Part shown: positions 8,957 through 17,556 of the stretch, in pieces | How positions within the stretch are numbered: the stretch's first letter is position 1 | How the letters are laid out: every line of letters begins with the position of its first letter | Source: Aureimonas altamirensis | Lineage (GTDB): Bacteria > Pseudomonadota > Alphaproteobacteria > Rhizobiales > Rhizobiaceae | NCBI RefSeq assembly: GCF_023702225.1 | Contig: NZ_JAMQCO010000002.1 | Coordinates: forward strand, 248,001 to 312,000 | Length of the DNA: 64,000 nt | Direction: 5' to 3' | The notes under the pieces: model-generated | What the model was told of the DNA's origin: nothing | Database searches by the model: none | The model's input: only the letters and a program-made list of their open reading frames with translations | Made by a program: the position numbers and the translations under genes

Positions 8957-9814
8957 ATGCAGGCTTCACGCGATATCGACAGGCTCGTGGACATCATGCG
9001 CGCATTGCGCACGCCCGAAACGGGCTGTCCATGGGACCTGGAGCAGAGCTTCGATTCCATCGTTCCATACACGGTGGAAGAAACCTTCGAGGTCGTCGAC
9101 GCCATAGAGCGGCGCGACGCCGAGGATTTGTGCGAAGAGCTCGGCGACCTGCTCCTGCAGGTCGTCTATTACTGCCAACTGGCGGAGGAAGAGGGCCTGT
9201 TCGCCTTCGGCGACGTGGTCGAAGGCATCACAGCCAAGATGATCCGGCGCCACCCGCACGTCTTCGGAGATGCCGAAGCGCGTTCGGCGGGCAGCGCAAA
9301 GGGCCAATGGAACCGCATCAAGGCCGAGGAGAAGGCGCTGCGCGCCGCGCGCCGGGCCGCACGCAACGATACGCTGTCCGGTGGAGAATGGGCGCCGAGG
9401 CCCGTTCCGGAGGTCGCCGGCCTTCTCGATGGCGTACCGGGCGCTCTGCCCGCCCTAGCCCTTGCCCTGAAAGTTCAGCAAAAGGCCGCAACCGTCGGTT
9501 TCGATTGGAAAGAGCCGGAGCCCATAATCGACAAGATCCGGGAAGAGATCGCCGAATTCGAGGAGGCGGCGGCAGTCGCCGATCCGGCGGCGCAGGAAGA
9601 CGAGCTCGGCGACATCCTGTTCAGCGTCGTCAACCTGGCCCGCGCCACCGGCATCGATCCGGATGCCGCGCTGCGCCGGACGACCGCCAAGTTCAAAAAA
9701 CGGTTCTCTTATGTGGAACAGGGTGTTGGTGGTTTTCCCTCAAAGGAAGGACAAGCGGCGACCCTGGAAGAGATGGAGGCGCTTTGGCAGGAGGCGAAGA
9801 CCAAAGGGCCCTAG
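8957..9814 (+). CDS. mazG: Nucleoside triphosphate pyrophosphohydrolase MazG
   Basis: 285-residue house-cleaning enzyme that hydrolyses NTPs to NMP and pyrophosphate. It has two MazG domains. The first carries the family start LRTPETGCPWDLEQSF, the metal-binding EELGDLLLQVVYY and KMIRRHPHVFGD. The second has EEIAEFEEA and EDELGDILFSVVNLAR, then the C-terminal RTTAKFKKRFSYVE. Length is usual for the E. coli type. It follows the SDR gene on the same strand, and its end overlaps the end of the convergent racemase gene by four bases. Confidence 0.95.
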   Translation: MQASRDIDRLVDIMRALRTPETGCPWDLEQSFDSIVPYTVEETFEVVDAIERRDAEDLCEELGDLLLQVVYYCQLAEEEGLFAFGDVVEGITAKMIRRHPHVFGDAEARSAGSAKGQWNRIKAEEKALRAARRAARNDTLSGGEWAPRPVPEVAGLLDGVPGALPALALALKVQQKAATVGFDWKEPEPIIDKIREEIAEFEEAAAVADPAAQEDELGDILFSVVNLARATGIDPDAALRRTTAKFKKRFSYVEQGVGGFPSKEGQAATLEEMEALWQEAKTKGP

Positions 9815-10509
9815 TCTGGCTTCAACGCCGCATCGACAAGAGCTTCGACGTGGATTGCGGTCGTATCGAACACCGGTACGGAGCTGTCGCCCGGCCCCAC
9901 AAGCAACATGATTTCCGTGCAGCCCAGTATGATCGCCTGCGCGCCAGCATCCACGAGGCGCGCGATGACTGCGCGATAGGCCGAGCGGGATTCATCGTCG
10001 ACGATGCCGGCCACCAGTTCCTCATAGATGATGCGATGCACCGTGGCCCGGTCCTGCGCATCGGGGACGACGACATCCAGCCCGTATTTGTCGGCGAGCC
10101 TGCCTTTGTAGAATTCCTGCTCCATGGTGAAGGCGGTTCCGAGGAGGCCGACCCTGGTATATCCGGCGTCTGCAATACGTTGCCCCGTAGGGTCCGCGAT
10201 GTGGATGAGCTTGCCCGGCACGGCCGCCTCCACCTGCGGGGCAAGCCGGTGCATCGTGTTGGTGCAGATGGCGATCACATCCGCGCCGGCCCGGTCGAGC
10301 CGCCCTGCGGCATCGACCAAAAGATCGGCGAGCCCCTCCCAGTCCCCGGCATGCTGGCGCCTCTCGATCTCCGCGAAGTCGAACGACCAAAGGATGCAGC
10401 GGGCCGACGCGGTCGGGCCTCGGCTGGCGCGAACGCCTCGGTTGAGCAGGCGATAATATTCAGCCGAGCTTTCCCAGCTCATGCCCCCGATAAGACCGAT
10501 CATCTTCAT
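9811..10509 (-). CDS. Aspartate/glutamate racemase family protein
   Basis: 232-residue cofactor-independent racemase of the RacX/YgeA type. It begins MKMIGLIGGMSWESSAEYY, the family N terminus, and keeps both catalytic cysteines, in AICTNTMH and ILGCTEI. Enzymes of this group interconvert D and L forms of aspartate, glutamate or broader amino acids; specificity cannot be assigned. ATG at 10509 was chosen; a GTG nine bases upstream is less likely. It is divergent from the aminotransferase at 10659, so the two may share control in the 149-base intergenic region. Confidence 0.88.
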   Translation of the reverse strand: MKMIGLIGGMSWESSAEYYRLLNRGVRASRGPTASARCILWSFDFAEIERRQHAGDWEGLADLLVDAAGRLDRAGADVIAICTNTMHRLAPQVEAAVPGKLIHIADPTGQRIADAGYTRVGLLGTAFTMEQEFYKGRLADKYGLDVVVPDAQDRATVHRIIYEELVAGIVDDESRSAYRAVIARLVDAGAQAIILGCTEIMLLVGPGDSSVPVFDTTAIHVEALVDAALKPD

Positions 10510-10577
10510 GGCCCACACAATAGCTGCGATTTCGCTGCCTGCAACGCCCCATCACATTCTTAAAAGAGATTTTCAAC

Positions 10578-10613
10578 AATCGCAATTAATCGCTTTTTTT
10601 GGCTAATCGCCAA
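10578..10613. promoter_or_regulatory. Probable LysR-type operator between racemase and aminotransferase genes
   Basis: A perfect interrupted palindrome TTGGC-N5-GCCAA lies at 10599-10613, matching the T-N11-A form typical of LysR-type sites. Three copies of AATCGC lie at 10578, 10588 and 10605, the last inside the palindrome. The site is 46 bases before the aminotransferase start in a divergent spacer, and a LysR-family gene ends this module at 12591. The link to that regulator is inference. Confidence 0.5.
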
Positions 10614-10658
10614 TTTTACGATCCTTCGCACATTTGGATAAGCGCCAGGATTCCATCA

Positions 10659-11885
10659 ATGGTACTCACAATCGCAGATCGTGCTGCCCGTCTGAAACCT
10701 TCGGCGAGCATCGCAGCGAAAGCGATGGTTGCTAAACTGCAGGCCGATGGTCACGCCATCATCGACCTGACCATCGGCGAGCCCGACCTGCCCACTCCCG
10801 ATCACATCATCGATGCGGCCCTTGCCGCCATGAAGGCCGGCGACACCCATTACACGGCCTCGGCAGGCACGCCGGCGCTTCGTCGCGCCGTGGCCAATCT
10901 CTACGCCACGCAGCGCGGCATCCCCTGCAGCGCATCCAACGTCGCGGTCGGCTGCGGCGCGAAGCAGCTGATCTTCGAGGCGTTCGCTGCAACCCTGAAC
11001 GCCGGGGACGAGATCATCGTGCCTGCACCCTACTGGGTTTCCTACCCGGACCTCGCGCGGCTCCACGATGGGGTGCCGGTCGTCGTCGGGTGCGATGCTG
11101 ACGTTTCCTTCAAGCTGACGCCCCAGGCGCTGGAAGCGGCGATCACGCCGCGCACCCGCTGGCTCGTCCTGAACTCGCCCAACAACCCCTCGGGCGCGGT
11201 CTATACGCAGGGCGAGCTTTCCGCCATCGCCGAGATATTGCGCCGGAACGAGCATGTGTGGGTGATGACCGACGAGATCTACGAGCATCTCTGTTACGAT
11301 GCCGCCCGGGCGCCGGGCCTGATCGAGGTGGCGCCCGACCTGTTCGCCCGCAGCCTCATCATCAACGGCGTTTCCAAGGCGTATGCCATGACGGGTTGGC
11401 GTGTCGGCTATGCAGTCGGCCCGCAGGCTCTGGTGGACGTGATGGTCAAGATGCTGAGCCAAAGCACCACCTGCGCAAGTTCCGTCAGCCAGGCTGCCGC
11501 CGTGGCGGCACTCGAGGGGGACCAGGCCTGCGTCGGCGAAGCATGCAACGTGTACCGCCTCCGGCGGGACCGCATGACGCAAATTCTTTCGGATGCGCCG
11601 GGCCTTCGCTTTTCCATCCCGCGCGGGGCCTTCTATCTTTATGTGTCCGTCGCCGACCTGATTGGCAGGACGACGCCGGCCGGAAAGACGCTCGAAAGCG
11701 ATGTCGACGTGTCGCTGTACCTGCTGGAACACGCCAAGGTTGCGGTCCTGGACGGATCGGCCTACGGCCTTTCCCCGTATCTGCGCCTGTCCTTCGCGGC
11801 CTCCATGGAGGCAGTGGAAGCCGGGTCGCACGCCATCGTCGCCGCCTGCCATGCCCTTGCGCCGCGCACGGCGGTTCATTCCTAG
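10659..11885 (+). CDS. Pyridoxal-phosphate aminotransferase, class I (AspC/AATase type)
   Basis: 408-residue class I/II aminotransferase. Family landmarks are LTIGEPDLPTPDHI near residue 35, HYTASAGTPALRRAV, NSPNNPSGAVY, and the PLP-lysine region INGVSKAYAMTGWRVGY. It resembles the aspartate/aromatic aminotransferases of rhizobia, but the amino donor cannot be fixed. ATG at 10659 with AGGA upstream fits the conserved start MVLTIADRAARLKPSA. It is followed 13 bases later by an RraA-like aldolase gene with a strong Shine-Dalgarno sequence, and then by a LysR regulator. The likely role is converting an amino acid to a 2-oxo acid that the aldolase cleaves. Confidence 0.9.
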   Translation: MVLTIADRAARLKPSASIAAKAMVAKLQADGHAIIDLTIGEPDLPTPDHIIDAALAAMKAGDTHYTASAGTPALRRAVANLYATQRGIPCSASNVAVGCGAKQLIFEAFAATLNAGDEIIVPAPYWVSYPDLARLHDGVPVVVGCDADVSFKLTPQALEAAITPRTRWLVLNSPNNPSGAVYTQGELSAIAEILRRNEHVWVMTDEIYEHLCYDAARAPGLIEVAPDLFARSLIINGVSKAYAMTGWRVGYAVGPQALVDVMVKMLSQSTTCASSVSQAAAVAALEGDQACVGEACNVYRLRRDRMTQILSDAPGLRFSIPRGAFYLYVSVADLIGRTTPAGKTLESDVDVSLYLLEHAKVAVLDGSAYGLSPYLRLSFAASMEAVEAGSHAIVAACHALAPRTAVHS

Positions 11886-11898
11886 GAGGAAGCCCAAT

Positions 11899-12537
11899 AT
11901 GTTGGAACCCAGAATTCTGGACGGTGCCGCCCAGGCCGATGCGGACATCATCGACCGCTTCCGCAAGACATCCACCTCGATCATCAGCGACAACCTCTCG
12001 CGCCTTCCGGGGGCGAATGGGCTTCGCCCCTTCCACAGGGTGGACGGCGCCATGGCCGGAACGGCGTTCACGGTGCGTGTCGCGGCCGGCGACAATTACA
12101 CCATCCACAAGGCGCTCGATCTGCTGCGCCCGGGCGACGTGCTGGTGGTGGACGGCGGCGGCGATACGGAGCGCGCGCTGGTGGGAGAGATCATGGCGAC
12201 GCTGGCCCGCACGCGCGGGGCGGCAGGCCTGGTGATCGACGGGGCCGTCCGGGATACGGGCGCGCTGGCCCGTATGGACTTTCCATGTTTTGCCAGGGCG
12301 GCCAACCATCGCGGGCCCTACAAGAACGGACCGGGAGAAATCAACGTACCCGTCAGCATCGGCGGGCTGGTGATCCAGCCGGGTGATATCGTCGTGGGCG
12401 ACGAGGACGGCGTCGTGGCCTTTCCGCAAGCTATCGCGGAGGAGCTGCTCGTTGCGGTGGACCTTCAGGAAAAGAAAGAAGCGGACATCATCAAGAGCAT
12501 TCTGGCGGGGACATATACGGGCGCATATGCCAAATAG
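11899..12537 (+). CDS. RraA/HMG-aldolase-like protein (first copy)
   Basis: 212-residue member of the RraA/4-hydroxy-4-methyl-2-oxoglutarate aldolase superfamily. It has the superfamily sequences AFTVRVAAGDN, VLVVDGGGD and the metal/substrate site GLVIDGAVRD, whose Arg-Asp pair is the active-site signature of the aldolases. GPGEINVPVSIGG and DEDGVV follow. RraA itself is an RNase E regulator, but presence in a catabolic operon and the intact RD pair favour aldolase or decarboxylase activity giving pyruvate. AGGAGGA lies eight bases before the ATG. It shares most landmarks with the protein at 19698, so the two are paralogues. Confidence 0.87.
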   Translation: MLEPRILDGAAQADADIIDRFRKTSTSIISDNLSRLPGANGLRPFHRVDGAMAGTAFTVRVAAGDNYTIHKALDLLRPGDVLVVDGGGDTERALVGEIMATLARTRGAAGLVIDGAVRDTGALARMDFPCFARAANHRGPYKNGPGEINVPVSIGGLVIQPGDIVVGDEDGVVAFPQAIAEELLVAVDLQEKKEADIIKSILAGTYTGAYAK

Positions 12538-12590
12538 TCGGGTGACGGCGGCACGGCCCTCGCCGTCCGACGCAGGAGCCCCGACCTGAA

Positions 12591-13493
12591 TTGGTGACGT
12601 TCAAGCAGCTCGAAGCCATCTACTGGATCGCCGATCTCGGCAGCTTCGCAGCGGCGGCCGCGAAGCTGAACACGACGCAATCGGCGATCTCGAAGCGCGT
12701 GCAGGAGCTGGAGCAGCACTTCAGTGTCGAGATCTTCGATCGGTCCAAGCGGACGGCACGCCTGACGGACAAGGGCGTCGAGATCCTCCATTACGCCAAA
12801 TCGCTGCTCGAGGAGCGAGACCATTTCGTCGAGCGGGTCAGCTCCAGCCAGGTGCTGATCCGGCATTTTCGCGTGGGCGTCACCGAACTGACCGCGATGA
12901 CCTGGCTGCCCAGCCTCGTCGGTCGGATCCGCGGCGAGTTTCCGCGCGTCGCCATCGAGCCGGAGGTGGAGCTGAGCGCGGTCCTGTTCGACCGTCTGAT
13001 GAACGACACGATCGACCTCATCATCATTCCCGACGTCTTCAACGACTCGCGCTGCGTGACGGTCCCTCTGAAAGCCGTCGAGAACGCATGGATGGCGGCG
13101 CCGGAGATGATCCAGGGCGATACGCCCCTTACCCTGTCGGACCTGTCACGCTTTACCATGCTGGTGCAGGGAAACCGCTCCGGCACGGGTTTGATCTATG
13201 GACGTTGGCTGTCCGGGCACGATATCGCACCGGCCAAGACCATCCATTGTGAAAGCCTGGTCGCGCAGATCGGCTTTACCGTATCCGGCCTCGGCGTCAG
13301 CTATCTCCCGGTGCCGGTGACACGACGTCTGGTGGAAGAAGGGCGGCTTGCGCGCGTGCCGATGACGAACCGCCTTCCCCATGTGCGCTACGCGGTCCTC
13401 TACAGGCACGACCGCAGCACGGACTTCAAGAAACGCATCGCCGAACTGGCAGAAGCCTGCTGCAGCTTCGATACGTTCTTTCTGCCAACCTAG
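12591..13493 (+). CDS. LysR family transcriptional regulator
   Basis: 300-residue LysR-type regulator. The N-terminal winged helix is seen as FKQLEAIYWIADLGSFAAAAAKLNTTQSAISKRVQELE in the first 45 residues, followed by the inducer-binding domain (about 90-295). It begins with TTG at 12591 or GTG at 12594; a CAGGAG lies at 12573-12578, which slightly favours TTG. It stands 53 bases after the aldolase on the same strand and probably controls this aminotransferase-aldolase unit through the palindrome at 10599-10613. Its stop overlaps the stop of the convergent FMN dehydrogenase gene by four bases. Confidence 0.9.
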   Translation: MVTFKQLEAIYWIADLGSFAAAAAKLNTTQSAISKRVQELEQHFSVEIFDRSKRTARLTDKGVEILHYAKSLLEERDHFVERVSSSQVLIRHFRVGVTELTAMTWLPSLVGRIRGEFPRVAIEPEVELSAVLFDRLMNDTIDLIIIPDVFNDSRCVTVPLKAVENAWMAAPEMIQGDTPLTLSDLSRFTMLVQGNRSGTGLIYGRWLSGHDIAPAKTIHCESLVAQIGFTVSGLGVSYLPVPVTRRLVEEGRLARVPMTNRLPHVRYAVLYRHDRSTDFKKRIAELAEACCSFDTFFLPT

Positions 13494-14725
13494 GCCATGG
13501 AGAAGCGCGAACGAGGCACGACGCGGTCGGAAAAATCTTCCTGGAGGGAGTTGACGCCCATCATCCCCATGTTCCGGGCAATCTCGGCCTTCAGAAGGCC
13601 GATGGCATAAGAAACCCCCTCTTCTCCGCCTACGGCGCACGCATACAGAAGCGGTCGACCGACAAATACGAAGGTTGCACCTAAGGCCAAGGCCTTCAGG
13701 ACGTCCGTCCCGCGACGAACGCCGCCGTCCAGCATGACCGGCATCGAACCACCGACAGCGGCAACGATGGTGGGCAGGACACGCAAGGGGGAAAGAGTTC
13801 CATCCAGTTGCCGTCCGCCATGGTTCGACACGATGACGGCGTCGACGCCGCGCTCCCGTGCGATGACCGCGTCCTCTGCCGACATAAGGCCCTTTATCAC
13901 GAGATGCCCCTTCCAGCGCTTCCGGATGATGTCGAGGTGCGCCCAGTTCAAATGATCCTTGGCTCTGAAATCCCGCTCGACGCTTTGCGAAAGGATCGGG
14001 GCGCCGCGATGTGCGAAGGAGTTCTCGAAATACGGCATGCCGTGCCGCGCGAATGTCCGCAGGAACGTCCCGCAGGTCCAGCGCGGGCGCAGCATACCAT
14101 CCAGGAGAAGACGCAGGCTGGGGCGCAGCGGCGTGGAGAAGCCGTTACGTACGTTGTTCTCGCGGTTTGCCCTCACAGGTGTATCGACAGTAATCACGAG
14201 AGTGCCGAACCCGGCGCGTTCGACCCGGTCGACCAGTCCAATGATCCGCTCGGCATCCCCCGGCAGATAAGCCTGGAACCAGGCGTCCGGGTTGGCGCTT
14301 CGAACCTCCTCGAGCGGAATGAGCGACGAACCGCTCATGATCATCGGAATTCGTTCGGCCGCCGCGCTTCGCGCCAGCACGAGATCGCCGCGATAGGCGA
14401 CCAGGGCGCTGATGCCCATGGGCGCGATGCCGAACGGAGCGGCATACTCCCGCCCCAGCAGGCGGGCCGTCATCGTCCGTTTCGAGACATCGATCAACGA
14501 GCGTGGGACGAAGCCGAGCTCAGCGAAGGCGGCCCGATTGTCGGCGAGCGAGCTATTGGTTTCGGCCGCACCCGAGACGTAGCCGAAGATCGGACGAGGC
14601 AGGTGCCGTCGACCCAGTTGCTCGAAATCGTCGAGGCACAGCGCATGTCGAAACCTGCCCTGCTTGCGCCGGGGCATTCGACCGGATCTTTCCCCCACGG
14701 ACGCGTCGGCGTTTGCACTGTTCAT
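13490..14725 (-). CDS. FMN-dependent alpha-hydroxy-acid dehydrogenase, LldD-like
   Basis: 411-residue flavoenzyme of the L-lactate dehydrogenase/glycolate oxidase family, which oxidises L-2-hydroxy acids to 2-oxo acids. It shows YVSGAAETNSSLADN near the N terminus, APMGISALVAYRGDL, VITVDTPVRANREN, the catalytic histidine in VIVSNHGGRQLDGT, and the FMN-phosphate sequence VMLDGGVRRGTDVLKALALGA. ATG at 14725 is 11 bases after the IclR stop; the reading frame stays open upstream but inside iclR. Its place downstream of tctCBA and iclR suggests it oxidises the imported hydroxy acid. The exact substrate is unknown. Confidence 0.88.
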   Translation of the reverse strand: MNSANADASVGERSGRMPRRKQGRFRHALCLDDFEQLGRRHLPRPIFGYVSGAAETNSSLADNRAAFAELGFVPRSLIDVSKRTMTARLLGREYAAPFGIAPMGISALVAYRGDLVLARSAAAERIPMIMSGSSLIPLEEVRSANPDAWFQAYLPGDAERIIGLVDRVERAGFGTLVITVDTPVRANRENNVRNGFSTPLRPSLRLLLDGMLRPRWTCGTFLRTFARHGMPYFENSFAHRGAPILSQSVERDFRAKDHLNWAHLDIIRKRWKGHLVIKGLMSAEDAVIARERGVDAVIVSNHGGRQLDGTLSPLRVLPTIVAAVGGSMPVMLDGGVRRGTDVLKALALGATFVFVGRPLLYACAVGGEEGVSYAIGLLKAEIARNMGMMGVNSLQEDFSDRVVPRSRFSMA

Positions 14726-14736
14726 CGCTGGCTTTC

Positions 14737-15474
14737 TTAATCGAAGGTCGCAGGTCCGCGGGCGCCGCTGAGGCGTTCGTTCAGTTCCGATGCCGCCCGC
14801 CGCAAGGGTTCGAGGTAGGATGCGATTATCTCGTCGGTGAAGCGGTTTGTCGGCCCCGAGATCGCCAGCGTGCCGATCAGCTTGTTCTCGACGTTGAAGA
14901 TGGGGCAGGCCATGCTCGCGACCTGCGGATCTCGTTCGCCGCGCGTTACATGATAATGCCGCTGACGGATCGTTTCGTAGGGCTCGCCCGGCTGACCGGC
15001 AAAGGCAAGCATGACGCGCCCGGGCGCCCCCTGATCGAGGGGAAACGAACTTCCGGGACGCGTGACATGGGAGATCGACTGAGAGGACTGGGCTCGAAAA
15101 AGACAGACGCGACGATCCCCCTCGCGCACATAGAAGGTCGCACTCTCCCCGGTGACCCGGCGCAATTCCTGTAATGTCGGGAGGATGTATTCCTCCAGCT
15201 TGAAACCCGACGTGTAGATGCCCCCGAGCTTCCCTATCTTCGAGCCGAGACGCCAGGTGGAATCGGCGTTGCGCACGAGGAAGCCGGACTGCGCCATGGT
15301 TTTTGCCAGACGAAGCGTCGTCGGCTTCGACAGGCCCACGCGACGGGACAGCTCGGTCAGCGAAATGGATTGGTCTCCCGTCGAGAAGGCGTCGAGGATC
15401 GACAGCGCCCTCTCGACGGCGGCGACCGTTCCGCTCTTTGCGGAAGTTTCGTTTTGGGTCCGGTCCATCGGCAT
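14737..15474 (-). CDS. IclR family transcriptional regulator
   Basis: 245 residues with an N-terminal winged helix (VERALSILDAFSTGDQSISLTELSRRVGLSKPTTLRLAKTM, about 18-58) and a C-terminal IclR effector domain (about 80-240), including the family sequence FNVENKLIGTLAISGP. Regulators of this family usually bind palindromes built on GAAA/TTTC; such sites lie between tctC and the divergent dehydrogenase gene at 18571-18596. It sits in line with tctCBA upstream and the LldD-like gene downstream, so it is likely the local regulator. Confidence 0.9.
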   Translation of the reverse strand: MPMDRTQNETSAKSGTVAAVERALSILDAFSTGDQSISLTELSRRVGLSKPTTLRLAKTMAQSGFLVRNADSTWRLGSKIGKLGGIYTSGFKLEEYILPTLQELRRVTGESATFYVREGDRRVCLFRAQSSQSISHVTRPGSSFPLDQGAPGRVMLAFAGQPGEPYETIRQRHYHVTRGERDPQVASMACPIFNVENKLIGTLAISGPTNRFTDEIIASYLEPLRRAASELNERLSGARGPATFD

Positions 15475-15570
15475 CCAGGCGTTCGCTCCACTGCGTCTGA
15501 TTTCGCACCGCTCCTAGTATCAACGCGGCGATGCTATTGGGAGAGATATCCGAAAGCGCAGGGTGAGGCC

Positions 15571-17082
15571 TCACTCCTCCTGCGCGCCTTCGAACGCACG
15601 CTCGCGCTTGCGCCGGAACGACGGTACGACCATCAGGGCAAGCAGGAGCGCGGTCGCAAGCAGAAGCGCGGCACTGATGGGGCGTTGCACGAAGATCGAG
15701 AAGTCGCCCTGGGTGATCATCAACGTCCGCCGCAGATTGGTTTCGAGCAGCGGTCCGAGGACGAATCCCAGCAACAAGGGGCCACATTCGCATTTGGCCT
15801 TGCGAAAGAGATATCCGAGCAGGCCGAAGAGAACGGCTAGCGCCACGTCGAAGGGACGATTGTTCACGCTGTAGATTCCGATACAGCAAAACAGGAGGAT
15901 TGCCGGGAACATCAGGCGATACGGGGTGCGCAGCAGGCGAACCCAGATGCCGATCAGCGGAAGGTTGATGACGACCAGCATGAGATTGCCGATCCACATG
16001 CTGGCGACCAGCCCCCAGAATATCACCGGCTGCGTCTGGAAGACCGTCGGTCCGGGCGTGATGCCATGGATGACGAACGCGCCGAGCATCATCGCCATCA
16101 TGTTGTTGGAGGGAATGCCCAGCGTCAGAAGCGGGATGAACGAGGACTGGGAGGCGGCGTTGTTTGCGGCTTCCGGAGCTGCAACCCCTTCGACAGCCCC
16201 TTTACCGAACGCCTCCGGGCGTGACGAGACCCGCTTTTCGAAGGAGTAGGCGGCAAAGGAAGACAGCGTCGCCCCGCCGCCGGGAAGGATCCCCAGGAAC
16301 GTCCCGAGCCCGGTGCCACGCAACGTGGCGCCCCAACTGCGCCTGAAATCGTCGCGGCTCGGCCAGAGGCGGCTTACCTTCTGGGACAGGAGGCTGCGAT
16401 CCTCCGGCTTCTCCAGGTTCTCGGCAATCTCCGCAATGCCGAAAAGGCCGATGGCGATCACGACGAACTCGATGCCGTCAAACAGGCTGACGGCGCCGAA
16501 GGTCAAACGCTGTGCGCCGCTGCTGACGTCGGTTCCGACCATACCGAGCACGAGCCCGATGCCGATGACGCCGACGGCCTTGAGCGGAGATCCCTGCGCC
16601 AGGATCGCGGCCGCGAGCAAGCCGAAAAGCATCAGGGACACATATTCGGCAGGGCCGAAGGACAGAGCGAACTCCGACAGGGTCGGTCCCGCTATCGCAA
16701 TGAAGGCGGTGGCGACCGTACCGGCGAAGAAGGACGCCAGGGCCGCCACGGCCAGAGCGGCTCCGGCGCGCCCCTGGCGCGCCATGACGTAACCGTCCAG
16801 GGCCGTGACGACCGACGAGGCCTCGCCGGGCAGGTTCACCAGGATGGCAGTCGTCGATCCGCCGTACTGCGCGCCGTAATAGATGCCGGCGAGCATGATC
16901 AAGGCTGCCAGCGGCGGCAGGTAGAAGGTGATTGGCAGCAGGATCGCGATGGTCGTGGTTGGCCCAAGGCCCGGCAGGACCCCGATCAACGTGCCGAGGA
17001 GAACCCCGATCAGGCAGAAGGCCAGGTTGGTGGGAGACAGGGCTGCGCCGAAGCCCATCATGAGAGGGTCGAAGATTTCCAT
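15571..17082 (-). CDS. tctA: Tripartite tricarboxylate transporter, large membrane subunit TctA
   Basis: 503-residue protein with about a dozen hydrophobic segments. Typical TctA sequences are GVLPGLGPTTTIAILLP (about 38-54), the paired sequence GILPGGGATLSSFAAY in the second half, and AANNAASQSSFIPLLTLGIPSNN. It forms the cation-coupled channel of a TTT importer. It follows tctB by 12 bases. A 12-bp palindrome GTGAGGCCTCAC covers its stop codon. Substrates of TTT systems include citrate and other di- and tricarboxylates as well as aromatic acids. Confidence 0.95.
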   Translation of the reverse strand: MEIFDPLMMGFGAALSPTNLAFCLIGVLLGTLIGVLPGLGPTTTIAILLPITFYLPPLAALIMLAGIYYGAQYGGSTTAILVNLPGEASSVVTALDGYVMARQGRAGAALAVAALASFFAGTVATAFIAIAGPTLSEFALSFGPAEYVSLMLFGLLAAAILAQGSPLKAVGVIGIGLVLGMVGTDVSSGAQRLTFGAVSLFDGIEFVVIAIGLFGIAEIAENLEKPEDRSLLSQKVSRLWPSRDDFRRSWGATLRGTGLGTFLGILPGGGATLSSFAAYSFEKRVSSRPEAFGKGAVEGVAAPEAANNAASQSSFIPLLTLGIPSNNMMAMMLGAFVIHGITPGPTVFQTQPVIFWGLVASMWIGNLMLVVINLPLIGIWVRLLRTPYRLMFPAILLFCCIGIYSVNNRPFDVALAVLFGLLGYLFRKAKCECGPLLLGFVLGPLLETNLRRTLMITQGDFSIFVQRPISAALLLATALLLALMVVPSFRRKRERAFEGAQEE

Positions 17083-17094
17083 TTGCGCGATACC

Positions 17095-17556
17095 CTATTG
17101 TGGCCACAGGGGCATCTGGACACCCAGGCCGAAGACGAAGACCACCGTGGTGAAGATCGTCAGCCCTATTGCGAGGCATGCCATCTCCAGCGGCCGCCAA
17201 CTTCGGTCCGCAAGGCTTCCGATCACGACGACCCACAAGGCCCCGATCACGAAGCCCAGATACTGTGCGGCGATAGCGTAGCCGCCGATCGCGACGAGAA
17301 GGATGACGATCGGCCGCAAGGCGATCGTGCCGATGTCCGCAGGTTCTCCGCGAACCGAGAGCGCCAGGACGAACAGGCCGACCAGGACCACGAAGCCGGA
17401 GATCATGTTCGGCAGGAAGCCGGAGCCCATCGCGGCCAGGGTGCCCATTTCCAGGTCGCGGCCCGCCAGAAGGCCGATCGCGCCGAGGACGATGAACAGG
17501 AGACCGGCGAGAAGGTCGGGGGCGTTGGCGCCCCGCTGCCTGGCCCCTCCCCGCAT
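17095..17556 (-). CDS. tctB: Tripartite tricarboxylate transporter, small membrane subunit TctB
   Basis: 153 residues with four hydrophobic segments, the usual layout of the small TctB subunit. Overall sequence conservation in this family is low, so the call rests on topology, length and its place between tctC and tctA. The ATG at 17556 overlaps the tctC stop by one base (TGATG), implying coupled translation. Confidence 0.87.
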   Translation of the reverse strand: MRGGARQRGANAPDLLAGLLFIVLGAIGLLAGRDLEMGTLAAMGSGFLPNMISGFVVLVGLFVLALSVRGEPADIGTIALRPIVILLVAIGGYAIAAQYLGFVIGALWVVVIGSLADRSWRPLEMACLAIGLTIFTTVVFVFGLGVQMPLWPQ

